Positions 1-5,859 of a stretch of 7,117 nt of DNA are shown here, piece by piece; position 1 is the first letter of the stretch, and every line of letters begins with the position of its first letter. Under the pieces are notes generated by a model, which made no database searches, was not told the DNA's origin, and worked only from the letters and a program-made list of their open reading frames with translations. This DNA comes from Trebonia sp. Its GTDB lineage: Bacteria; Actinomycetota; Actinomycetes; Streptosporangiales; Streptosporangiaceae. The DNA is taken from contig JASHXJ010000357.1 of assembly GCA_030043595.1 (NCBI GenBank), positions 1 to 7,117 on the forward strand, given 5' to 3'. The position numbers were made by a program, and so were the translations under genes.

Positions 1-114
1 GATCCGCACCCCGCCGGCCCCCAGGTCCTCCGCCCGCACGATCTCCAGGCCCGCCAGCTGCGGGAACAGCATAACCAGCAGGACAGCCTCGCCTCCGGCG
101 ACCTCGTGCAGCAC
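1..114 (-). CDS. N-terminal fragment of a probable ISL3-type transposase, cut by the window edge
   Basis: Only the first 38 residues are inside the window; the gene continues past base 1. The start is a GTG at 114-112 preceded by a strong ribosome site, GGGAGG (121-126 on the + strand as CCTCCC), six bases away. The reading shows a hydrophobic LLVMLFPQLAGLEIV stretch followed by a GGVRI segment. This resembles the opening of ISL3-family transposases, which typically run 'LFPHLAG...V.RV......VRI.AR' before a zinc-binding CPxC motif. That CPxC motif would lie outside the window. The family assignment rests on recalled pattern similarity over a short segment and could be wrong; the coding strand and start are better supported. 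No terminal inverted repeat of an insertion sequence was recognised upstream. Confidence 0.45.
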   Translation of the reverse strand, partial: MLHEVAGGEAVLLVMLFPQLAGLEIVRAEDLGAGGVRI

Positions 115-557
115 AATGGGCCTCCCACGGCCGTTCGCGACGATCAGGAATCTTGGTCGATCCAGATCCTCACAGAACGGCCGTGGCCACCCCCCCCCAC
201 ATCACCAGACCGCTGCCAGCCCCCAGCCGCAACGGTCACAGCAGGTAACAGCACCCCATAAACAGAGACAGAGCCTGAGTTCCGCACGACATACCAGGGC
301 AAATCGGGCGCCGAAGTGGGCGGCGCGCATACAAAGACAACAGCAGGGACTGGTGCGGCAGATGGTAATCACCTCGGTGGCTTACTGGTGTGAGAGCTGA
401 TGGAAATCACCGCGAATGTGGTTGACGTGACAGATAGTGGAGCGTGGACCCCGATCGGGGCTGCGGCGGCAGCGTGAACCCGGGGTGGATGCCGCGGGGC
501 GGCGGCGTGAGCTGCTAACGGACGCCGCCTGGGCAGCGTGCACGTGCTGGTTCCCGG
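115..557. other. Stretch without a convincing gene between the transposase fragment and the operon end
   Basis: About 440 bases separate the divergent-facing start of the transposase-like gene from the stop codon of the metallo-hydrolase gene. Open frames here have proline/arginine-rich, low-complexity translations and no family resemblance. Visible details are a run of nine C at 190-198, a perfect 12-base palindrome CCCCGATCGGGG at 449-460, and a weak CAGC/GCTG dyad around 535-552. No T-tract terminator is visible after the operon. The first part may be the untranslated end of the insertion sequence. Confidence 0.5.
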
Positions 558-1316
558 CTAGCCGAGCTCGATCCGCTGGCCAGCGAACGCCAGGACGAAC
601 TCGCCGCCGAAGGCGGCCGCCTCGCGGATGGCCGCATCGGCCGCGTTCCACGGCTGCAGGTGGGTGAGCACCAGCTGCCCGGCTCCGGCCCGGGTGGCGT
701 AGCCGGCCGCCTGGCTGGCGGTCAGGTGCAGGTCCGGCGGCAGGTCCGGCCCGTCGAGGAACGCCGCCTCGCACAGGAAGACGTCCGCACCGCTGGCCAG
801 CGGCACCAGTTCCGCGGTCTCGCCCGTGTCGCCGGAATACGTGATCGACCGGCCGTCGTGGCTGAACCTGAAGCCGAACGTCTCGACCGGGTGGTTCATG
901 TGCGCGGTCGTGACGCGGAACGGCCCGATCTCGATCGTCCCGGGGGCGAGCGTTTCGAACGTGAATCGTTTCATCAGCCCGTCGTCGTCGCCGCGCGCGC
1001 TGTGGATGAACCCGATCCGCTCGCAGGTGCCCGCAGGCCCGTACACCGGCAGCGGCGGCTGCGGCCCGGCGGGAGAATATGTTCGCGCGATCGAGTACGA
1101 ATACAGGTCGACGCAGTGATCGGCGTGCAGATGGCTGAGGCAGATCGCGTCGACGTCGAAGAGGCCGATGTATTTCTGCAGCGAGCCGAGAGACCCATTG
1201 CCGAGCTCAACGACGAGGCGGAATCCCTCTGCCTCAAGGAGATAACACGATGCGGCGCTGTCCGGTCCGGGAAAACTTCCGGCGCAACCCACCACGGTAA
1301 GGCGCATGCGACTCAT
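558..1316 (-). CDS. Metallo-beta-lactamase fold hydrolase, Rv1339-like (putative cyclic nucleotide phosphodiesterase)
   Basis: A complete 252-residue protein of the metallo-beta-lactamase/RNase Z-like fold. The metal-binding signature HLHADH lies at 62-67 (H62, H64, D66, H67). Further ligand candidates are H142 in MNHPVETFGFR, D163 in SGDTG and H219 in LTHLQPW. The ordering and the LTHLxPW ending match the actinobacterial family of M. tuberculosis Rv1339, reported as an atypical class II cAMP phosphodiesterase. Specificity here is by homology only; RNase Z-like or other phosphodiester activity is possible. No signal peptide is visible, so it is probably cytosolic. The ATG at 1316 has a purine-rich AAGG four bases upstream; an in-frame ATG three codons later is an alternative start. 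It is the last gene of the operon, 46 bases after cysM. In M. tuberculosis a rhomboid gene and murI lie between these two; both are absent here. Confidence 0.88.
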   Translation of the reverse strand: MSRMRLTVVGCAGSFPGPDSAASCYLLEAEGFRLVVELGNGSLGSLQKYIGLFDVDAICLSHLHADHCVDLYSYSIARTYSPAGPQPPLPVYGPAGTCERIGFIHSARGDDDGLMKRFTFETLAPGTIEIGPFRVTTAHMNHPVETFGFRFSHDGRSITYSGDTGETAELVPLASGADVFLCEAAFLDGPDLPPDLHLTASQAAGYATRAGAGQLVLTHLQPWNAADAAIREAAAFGGEFVLAFAGQRIELG

Positions 1317-1362
1317 TCTGCCTTGTCGGCCAGACCGCAGCCAGTCATGAGCGGGCCGTGAC

Positions 1363-2309
1363 TTAAGCCCAGAGCTGGCCGTCGAGCCGCTGCTCGGCCT
1401 CCTCGAGCGTGCCGCCGTAGGCGCCAGTGGACAGGTACTTCCAGCCGCCGTCCGCGACCAGGACCACGATGTCGGCCCGCTCCCCCGCCTTGACTGCCTG
1501 CTGCGCCATCGCCAGTCCCGCGTGCAGCGCGCACCCGGCCGAGATGCCGGCGAAGATGCCCTCCTCCGCCAGCAGCTCGCGGGTCCGCCGCAGCGCGTCC
1601 GTGGAGGACACCGAGAACCTCGTGGTCAGCACCGACTCGTCGTAGAGCTCGGGAACAAAGCCCTCGTCCACGTTCCGCAGGCCATAGACGAGCTCGCCGT
1701 ACCTGGGCTCGGCCGCGATTATCCGAACGGACGGGACATTCTCCCGCAGGTAGCGCCCCGTCCCCATCAGCGTGCCGGTCGTCCCGAGGCCCGCCACGAA
1801 ATGCGTGATGGTCGGCAGGTCGGCGAGGATCTCCGGGCCCGTCGTCTCGTAGTGCGCCCGCGCGTTCGCCTCGTTGCCGTACTGGTAGAGCATGACCCAT
1901 TCCGGGTGCTCGGCGGCCAGCCGCTTGGCCAGCCGGACCGCCTCGTTCGACCCGCCGGCCGCCGGCGAGGAGATGATCTGCGCGCCGTACATGCGCAGGA
2001 TCTGACGGCGCTCCTCGCTGGTGTTCTCCGGCATCACCACGATCAGCTTGTAGCCGCGCAGCTTGGCCACCATGGCCAGCGAGATGCCCGTGTTCCCCGA
2101 GGTCGGCTCGAGGATCGTCGAGCCGGCCCGTAGCAGCCCGTCCTTCTCTGCCTGCTCGACCATGAAGAACGCCGCGCGGTCCTTCACAGAACCGGTCGGG
2201 TTGCGGTCCTCCAGCTTGGCCCACAACCGCACGTCGGCAGTCGGGACAACGCGGGAAGCCCGACGAGCGGGGTGTTGCCGAGTGAGTCAAGGAGCGAGTC
2301 GTAGCGCAT
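1363..2309 (-). CDS. cysM: O-phosphoserine sulfhydrylase / cysteine synthase CysM, with an apparent one-base frameshift near the start
   Basis: PLP-dependent cysteine synthase that adds sulfur from CysO thiocarboxylate to O-phosphoserine. An uninterrupted frame from 2232 to 1363 gives 289 residues. The missing N-terminus (MRYDSLLDSLGNTPLVGLP...) is encoded from the ATG at 2309 in another frame, which stops at 2186-2184. Adding one C to the CCC at 2245-2243 joins the frames and yields about 315 residues, close to the 323 of M. tuberculosis CysM. In the reconstructed numbering the PLP lysine is K43 (NPTGSVKDR), the substrate loop TSGNTG is 70-75, GTTGT follows 'VAGLG', and R212 in GLRNVDEGFVPELYD corresponds to the arginine (R220 in M. 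tuberculosis) that contacts the substrate phosphate. The GTG at 2232 lacks a ribosome site and would remove the N-terminal lobe, so I do not take it as the true start. The cause may be a sequencing error or a real lesion. Confidence 0.85.
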
Positions 2310-2311
2310 CG

Positions 2312-2324
2312 GAACGGACCGTTC
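2312..2324. promoter_or_regulatory. Short inverted repeat in the cysO-cysM gap
   Basis: GAACGG-A-CCGTTC is a perfect 13-base dyad filling part of the 30-base spacer, ending three bases before the cysM ATG. As an RNA hairpin its loop would be tight. It could be a protein site or a small fold affecting cysM translation, which otherwise lacks a clear Shine-Dalgarno sequence. Chance is not excluded. Confidence 0.25.
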
Positions 2325-2339
2325 GGGATAAAAGGGGCC

Positions 2340-2624
2340 TTAACCGGACACGGACCCGCCAGCCACGGCCGGCAGTACCGTCACCGTGTCACCGTCGGAA
2401 ACCGGGGTATCGAGTCCGCCGAGAAAGCGGACGTCCTCGTCGTTCAGGTACACGTTGACGAACCGGCGCAGGTTCTCGCCGTCGACCAGCCGGGCGCGCA
2501 GGCCGCCGTGCTCGGCGTCCAGGTTGATCAGCAGCTCGCCCAGGGTGCTCCCGGAGCCCTGCACCGCCTTGGCGCCGCCGGTGTAACTGCGCAGGATCGT
2601 CGGGATGCGAACCTCAATGGCCAT
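2340..2624 (-). CDS. cysO: CysO, ubiquitin-like sulfur-carrier protein (ThiS/MoaD family) with a C-terminal extension
   Basis: A 94-residue beta-grasp protein whose C-terminal thiocarboxylate carries sulfur to CysM. Family hallmarks visible in order are IPTILRSYTGG near residues 7-17, the conserved FVNVYLNDEDVRFLGGLDTPVSDGD block, and TVLPAVAGG. These closely follow M. tuberculosis CysO, which ends at the diglycine. Here the reading continues SVSG before the TAA, so the diglycine is internal and would need trimming before adenylation and sulfur loading. The start ATG at 2624 has a strong GAGGAG nine bases upstream (2634-2639). The gene lies 59 bases after mec and 30 bases before cysM, placing carrier, peptidase and synthase in one transcript. 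Confidence 0.92.
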   Translation of the reverse strand: MAIEVRIPTILRSYTGGAKAVQGSGSTLGELLINLDAEHGGLRARLVDGENLRRFVNVYLNDEDVRFLGGLDTPVSDGDTVTVLPAVAGGSVSG

Positions 2625-2633
2625 GGGACAACG

Positions 2634-2639
2634 CTCCTC
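2634..2639 (-). promoter_or_regulatory. Ribosome binding site of cysO
   Basis: GAGGAG read on the - strand, nine bases before the ATG at 2624. It fixes the cysO start and excludes a longer N-terminus. Confidence 0.75.
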
Positions 2640-2683
2640 GTGAACTTAAGACGCCTTGCATGGGAACCCGGTTTGGCGGCGGA

Positions 2684-3091
2684 TCATTCCGCCACCTGGA
2701 CGGATTCCTCGGTGACCTCTGCGTCGGAGATCCGGTACGAGCGGAACTCGGTGTCCTGCTCATCCCGCGTAGATACTAGGACGTAGTGCGCCTGTGGCTC
2801 GCTGGCGTAGGAGATGTCCGTGCGCGACGGGTACGCCTGCGTGGCCGTGTGCGAGTGGTAGATCACCACCGGTTCCTCGTCCCGGTCGTCCATCTCGCGC
2901 CAGACCTTGAGCTGCTCAGCCGAGTCGAACCGGTAGAAGGTGGGCGAGCGTTCGGCGTTCACCATCGGGATGAACCGCTGCGGGCGGTCGCTGCCCGCCG
3001 GGCCGGCGATCACCCCGCACGCCTCGTCCGGGTGGTCAGCGCGGGCGTGCGCGATGATCTTCTCGTAGAGGTCGCGGGAGATCGTGAGCAT
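2684..3091 (-). CDS. mec: Mec, JAMM-family metallopeptidase that releases cysteine from CysO-Cys
   Basis: A 135-residue Mov34/MPN/PAD-1 (JAMM) zinc peptidase. The complete motif is visible: E23 in DEACG, then H79-S-H81, seven residues, S89 and D92 (HSHTATQAYPSRTD). In the M. tuberculosis pathway Mec hydrolyses the bond between the CysO C-terminus and cysteine; other JAMM enzymes trim residues after a carrier's GG. The start MLTISRDLYEKI at 3091 was chosen over an upstream in-frame ATG at 3163 because the 24 extra residues have no family resemblance and would overlap the preceding gene's stop. No strong ribosome site precedes 3091. A TATCCT box eight bases upstream (3105-3100) might be an internal promoter. 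The DmpA-like hydrolase gene that sits upstream of mec in M. tuberculosis is absent. Confidence 0.92.
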   Translation of the reverse strand: MLTISRDLYEKIIAHARADHPDEACGVIAGPAGSDRPQRFIPMVNAERSPTFYRFDSAEQLKVWREMDDRDEEPVVIYHSHTATQAYPSRTDISYASEPQAHYVLVSTRDEQDTEFRSYRISDAEVTEESVQVAE

Positions 3092-3159
3092 GATCGGCCA
3101 GGATACCTGTCTTATCGATCGATTTTGCTGGATGGTTCCGCGGGATGCTCTGCGGGATG

Positions 3160-3711
3160 TCACCGGGCGAGGGCCTGGACCAGCGACTCCTGGACGGCAC
3201 CGAGCCAGCCGTACACCTCGAAAGCCGCGACCTTCGGGTCTCCCGGGTCGAGGGCCGCGAGCTGCTCCTCGAAGTCCTCTGTTACCTCAAGCCGTACGCC
3301 GAACATCAGTCGCACGTCGTTCAGCGCCCGCAGCCAGTCCCTGGCCTGCTCACCGGTCAGCTTCACCCGCCCCCCTTTCTGGGGCAGCGTGTCGAGCAGG
3401 GTCTGCGCGAAGTACTTCTTCGCCTCGCGCAGGCTGGACTCGGTGTACCTGCGGAACTCGCCCGCCGCCTCCGGGTCGTCGGGATAGGCGTCGGGCAGCA
3501 GCCGGGCGAGCACCGGGTCCTGCGGCGGCTGCGGCTCGTCCGCCTCCAGGAGGCTCTCCAGCTCGTCGAGGACGCTGACGGGCATAGCGGGTCTTGTGCT
3601 CTCGCCGAGCAGCTCCATCACGGGGACGACGAGCGTGCGCAGCAGCGACGCCTCGCCGGCGGACAGCCAGACGCTGGCGCCGCCGTCCTTGGTCGGCCGG
3701 AACATCTCCAT
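3160..3711 (-). CDS. DUF2017-family protein of unknown function
   Basis: A 183-residue protein matching the actinobacterial DUF2017 family, which usually sits directly after clpS (Rv1332 in M. tuberculosis). Recognisable parts are the N-terminal SAGEASLLRTLVVPVMELL helix, an acidic central linker (about 58-82) rich in Pro and Asp, the FRRYTESSLREAKK segment near 86-99, and the conserved WLRALNDVRLMFGVRLEV near 126-143. It looks soluble and helical with no membrane segment or catalytic signature. It has sometimes been labelled a transcriptional regulator, but I see no DNA-binding motif that supports this. The start at 3711 (MEMFRPTKDG) was chosen because a longer frame from 3798 would overlap clpS by 56 bases; a second ATG at 3705 is equally possible. 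It lies 31 bases after clpS and 68 before mec. Confidence 0.85.
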   Translation of the reverse strand: MEMFRPTKDGGASVWLSAGEASLLRTLVVPVMELLGESTRPAMPVSVLDELESLLEADEPQPPQDPVLARLLPDAYPDDPEAAGEFRRYTESSLREAKKYFAQTLLDTLPQKGGRVKLTGEQARDWLRALNDVRLMFGVRLEVTEDFEEQLAALDPGDPKVAAFEVYGWLGAVQESLVQALAR

Positions 3712-3742
3712 CTCGGGTGACTTGTCCTGATTACTCGTGCTG

Positions 3743-4033
3743 TTACTTGTCCTGGCGGACGGTGGCCCACAAGCCGTAGCCGTGCAGCACTTCGACATTG
3801 TGCTCCATGGCCTCGCGAGTGCCGACCGCTACCACGGCCTTGCCCTTATGGTGCACGTCGAGCATCAGCTTTTCTGCCTTCGGGCGCGAGTAGCCGAAGA
3901 CGTGCTCGAAGACGTACGTCACGTAGGACATCAGGTTGACGGGGTCGTTCCACACGATCGTGACCCACGGCTTGTCCGGCACCGTCTCGTCCGCTGACCG
4001 CGGCAGATCTACCTCAGCGGGTGCCACGCTCAC
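3743..4033 (-). CDS. clpS: ClpS, N-degron adaptor for the ClpC(P) protease
   Basis: A 96-residue adaptor that delivers substrates with destabilising N-terminal residues to the Clp ATPase. The core is complete: WVTIVWNDPVNLMSYV contains the Asn-Asp pair (29-30) that holds the substrate alpha-amino group, and LMLDVHHKGKAVV contains the conserved pocket histidine (H61). The C-terminal GYGLWATV strand is also present. The first ~20 residues form the flexible N-terminal arm that engages the ATPase. Three GTG codons lie near the start. The one at 4033 is preferred because GGGAGG (4048-4043) is nine bases upstream, whereas the GTG at 4039 leaves only three. It heads the - strand operon, with its 5' leader overlapping the divergent pncB promoter. 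Confidence 0.92.
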   Translation of the reverse strand: MSVAPAEVDLPRSADETVPDKPWVTIVWNDPVNLMSYVTYVFEHVFGYSRPKAEKLMLDVHHKGKAVVAVGTREAMEHNVEVLHGYGLWATVRQDK

Positions 4034-4042
4034 TCGCACGCA

Positions 4043-4048
4043 CCTCCC
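4043..4048 (-). promoter_or_regulatory. Ribosome binding site deciding the clpS start
   Basis: GGGAGG on the - strand. Its nine-base spacing to the GTG at 4033 equals the spacing at cysO and favours that codon over the GTG at 4039. Confidence 0.65.
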
Positions 4049-4054
4049 TGTACG

Positions 4055-4060
4055 TAGTCT
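4055..4060 (+). promoter_or_regulatory. Probable -10 box of a leaderless pncB transcript
   Basis: TAGTCT fits the actinobacterial TANNNT -10 pattern and ends seven bases before the GTG at 4068. There is no Shine-Dalgarno sequence before that GTG, which fits transcription starting at or next to the start codon. No clear -35 hexamer is seen. The box lies in the clpS 5' leader. Confidence 0.5.
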
Positions 4061-4067
4061 TCCACCT

Positions 4068-5480
4068 GTGATCTATCCGGAGAACAGCGAACCCCCCGAC
4101 TCGGGTGGGTTCGGTGGTCCCGCGGCGCGGCACGGCGCGACGGGAACCGCCCTGCTGACTGACCACTATGAACTCACCATGCTCCAGGCCGCGCTGCACA
4201 GCGGTGCCGCGCACCGCCGCGCGGTATTCGAGGTATTCGCCCGCCACCTGCCACATGGCCGCAGGTACGGTGTGGTCGCCGGCACCGGGCGGCTGCTCGA
4301 CTCGATCGAGCGGTTCCGCTTCGGCCCGGAGGAACTGTCATTCCTGCGGGAAGACCGGATCGTGGACGAAACCACGCTCCGTTTCCTGGCATCCTATCGT
4401 TTCGGCGGAAACATCTGGGGATACGCCGAAGGGGACGTGTACTTCCCCGGATCGCCCATCCTCGTGGTCGAGGGCACGTTCGCCGAGTCGGTGGTGCTGG
4501 AGACGCTGGTCCTGTCGATCCTGAACCACGACTGCGCGATCGCCTCGGCGGCCTCGCGGATGGTGACCGCGGCCGGCGGGGTGGCTCCCGGCGGGCGGCC
4601 GCTGATCGAGATGGGCTCCCGGCGCACCCACGAGGAGGCCGCCGTGGCCGCGGCCCGGGCCGCCTACATCGCGGGCTTCGCGTCCACGTCCAACCTGCGC
4701 GCGCGTTTCGTGTACGGGGTGCCGTCCAGCGGGACCGCGGCGCACGCGTTCACCCTTGTGCACGACAGCGAGCGGCACGCGTTCTCCGCGCAGGTGTCGT
4801 CGCTGGGCACGGCGACGACCCTGCTGGTAGACACCTATGACGTGCAGCGGGCGGTGCGCACGGCGATCGAGGTGGCCGGCCCCTCGCTGGGCGCGGTGCG
4901 AATCGACAGCGGCGACCTGCCGACAGTGGCGGCCGCGGTCCGCTCGCTGCTGGACTCGCTGGGCGCGACAGGCACCCGGATCATCCTGACCGGGGACCTG
5001 GACGAGCACTCCATCGCCGGCCTCGCCGTCGCGCCGGTGGACGGGTACGGCGTGGGCACGTCGCTGGTCACCGGTTCGGGAGCGCCGACCATGGCGCTGG
5101 TATACAAGCTGGTCGCGCGTTCGGACGGAGACGTGGCTGGCGGCCGTTCCGCCGCGGGCGGTGAGCTGCGGCCCGTCGCGAAGCGGTCGGTCGGCAAGCC
5201 CGGACGCGGCGGGCGCAAGTGGGCCGTGCGGCACCGCACCGACACCGGGGAGGCGCTGACCGAGCGGATCAGCCTGGCGCCTCCGGACCCCGGCCCGGCG
5301 GACCGCGTCCTGCTGCAGGAACTCGTGCGCGAGGGGAAGATCGTCGGCCGGGAGCCGCTTTCCGCGGCGCGGGTGCGCCATCAGGCGGTCCTGGCCGAGC
5401 TGCCGGCCTACGCGCTGCAGCTGTCGCGCGGGTATCCGGCGATTCCCACGGTCTGGGACCCAGACGGCGGTGAGGACTGA
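4068..5480 (+). CDS. pncB: Nicotinate phosphoribosyltransferase (NAD salvage)
   Basis: A 470-residue cytosolic enzyme that makes nicotinate mononucleotide from nicotinate and PRPP with ATP use. Typical sequence marks are ALLTDHYELTMLQAAL (residues 28-43), FEVFARHLPHGRRYGVVAG, EMGSRRTHEEAA (about 181-192), SSGTAAHAF with the histidine (H226) expected to be phosphorylated during catalysis, VRIDSGDL (277-284) and GYGVGTSLVTG near 326-336. An upstream in-frame ATG at 3936 is rejected because it lies inside clpS on the other strand and adds 44 residues without family similarity. The GTG at 4068 has no ribosome site but a well-placed TAGTCT box, so the mRNA is probably leaderless. The gene is divergent from clpS. 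With pncA at 6354 it forms the nicotinamide-to-NaMN branch. Confidence 0.93.
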   Translation: MIYPENSEPPDSGGFGGPAARHGATGTALLTDHYELTMLQAALHSGAAHRRAVFEVFARHLPHGRRYGVVAGTGRLLDSIERFRFGPEELSFLREDRIVDETTLRFLASYRFGGNIWGYAEGDVYFPGSPILVVEGTFAESVVLETLVLSILNHDCAIASAASRMVTAAGGVAPGGRPLIEMGSRRTHEEAAVAAARAAYIAGFASTSNLRARFVYGVPSSGTAAHAFTLVHDSERHAFSAQVSSLGTATTLLVDTYDVQRAVRTAIEVAGPSLGAVRIDSGDLPTVAAAVRSLLDSLGATGTRIILTGDLDEHSIAGLAVAPVDGYGVGTSLVTGSGAPTMALVYKLVARSDGDVAGGRSAAGGELRPVAKRSVGKPGRGGRKWAVRHRTDTGEALTERISLAPPDPGPADRVLLQELVREGKIVGREPLSAARVRHQAVLAELPAYALQLSRGYPAIPTVWDPDGGED

Positions 5481-5519
5481 GCCGCGAGCGCTGGCACCCG
5501 CCCGCCCGGGGGACCCGGT

Positions 5520-5604
5520 GCGGGACGCGCGGGACGCACGGGGACACGGCGCGGGACGCACCGGGGAGCCGGCGCGGGACGCGCGGGACGCTCGCGCGCG
5601 ACGC
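5520..5604. repeat. Cluster of GCGGGACGC direct repeats
   Basis: Five perfect copies of the 9-mer start at 5520, 5529, 5551, 5574 and 5583, and a one-mismatch copy (GCGCGACGC) at 5596. Two are head-to-tail pairs (5520/5529 and 5574/5583), 54 bases apart. The unit is short and GC-only apart from one A, so polymerase slippage or base-composition bias can explain it, but the paired layout is notable. Confidence 0.6.
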
Positions 5605-5610
5605 TCCCGC

Positions 5611-5737
5611 CTACCCATGCGGTAGTCGCCCCCAGGCGACCGTCTCGAATGCTGAGACGAGCCCCACTTAGGACCCGAGAGGCACCGCAGTCGCCCCAAT
5701 TTATCCCTTTTGTCCATGCCGCTCGGGTCCTATGTGG
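5611..5737 (+). ncRNA. Candidate structured RNA: tandem stem-loops (strand uncertain)
   Basis: Four inverted repeats follow each other almost without gaps: CTACC/GGTAG (5611-5625, five-base loop), GTCGCC/GGCGAC (5625-5640, four-base loop), CGTCTC/GAGACG (5641-5659, seven-base loop), and a long stem spanning 5664-5737. AGTCGCCCC occurs twice exactly (5624-5632 and 5689-5697), so the GGCGAC arm at 5635-5640 could pair with either copy, giving a possible alternative fold. No U-tract follows on either strand, so a standard rho-independent terminator is not shown. It could be a 3' UTR/terminator of pncB, a separate small RNA on either strand, or a cis-element. I recognise no named RNA family. Confidence 0.4.
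5664..5737. repeat. Long imperfect inverted repeat (21-base arms, two mismatches)
   Basis: Arms at 5664-5684 and 5717-5737 are complementary at 19 of 21 positions, with mismatches at 5668/5733 (T-T) and 5680/5721 (A-G), around a 32-base loop. The core is TAGGACCCGAG against CTCGGGTCCTA. The loop is distinctly AT-rich in its second half (5698-5713), unlike the rest of the gap. Confidence 0.75.
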
Positions 5738-5853
5738 CTGCCAAGTTTGCGGGAACGGTCGCGGGCGGCCGGCTGGGGAGCCTGAGCGGCTGTACCCCGT
5801 GGGGCACGCGAGGCGCCGGGCCGAAATGCTTCGCGCTTGCGCCGGGGCGCCGG

Positions 5854-5859
5854 TAGCGT
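5854..5859 (+). promoter_or_regulatory. Probable -10 box of a leaderless YbaK-like gene transcript
   Basis: TAGCGT ends seven bases before the GTG at 5867. The intervening GGGCGGC is not a convincing ribosome site. Same geometry as at pncB and pncA. Confidence 0.45.

Noticed and set aside
116..400. 94-residue + strand open frame near the left edge
   Set aside because: Gln/Pro/Arg-rich composition, no ribosome site and no resemblance to a known family.
449..460. Palindrome CCCCGATCGGGG
   Set aside because: Perfect but isolated, with no adjacent promoter-like element; in GC-rich DNA it may be chance, so it is only noted in the gap description.
401..478. Small + strand open frame MEITANVVDV... 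of 25 codons
   Set aside because: Too short, weak upstream ribosome site, ends in an alanine run and has no conserved partner visible.
660..1361. 233-residue + strand open frame opposite the metallo-hydrolase gene
   Set aside because: Antisense to a gene with an intact HxHxDH motif; its own translation shows no family features.
1313..2290. 325-residue - strand open frame over cysM
   Set aside because: It is the wrong frame of cysM; the same DNA in the neighbouring frame gives a textbook PLP enzyme, and this one has low-complexity Arg/Gly content.
3114..3123. ATCGATCGAT palindrome in the DUF2017-mec spacer
   Set aside because: A simple repeated GATC-type word, no flanking symmetry and no clear operator role.
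3936..4067. Longer pncB start at the ATG 3936
   Set aside because: It overlaps clpS on the other strand, the added residues are not family-like, and the GTG at 4068 has a well-placed promoter box.
4338..5717. 459-residue open frame on the - strand opposite pncB and the gap
   Set aside because: The translation is Arg/Gly/Ala-rich without any domain, lies antisense to a clear pncB, and high GC leaves such frames open by chance.
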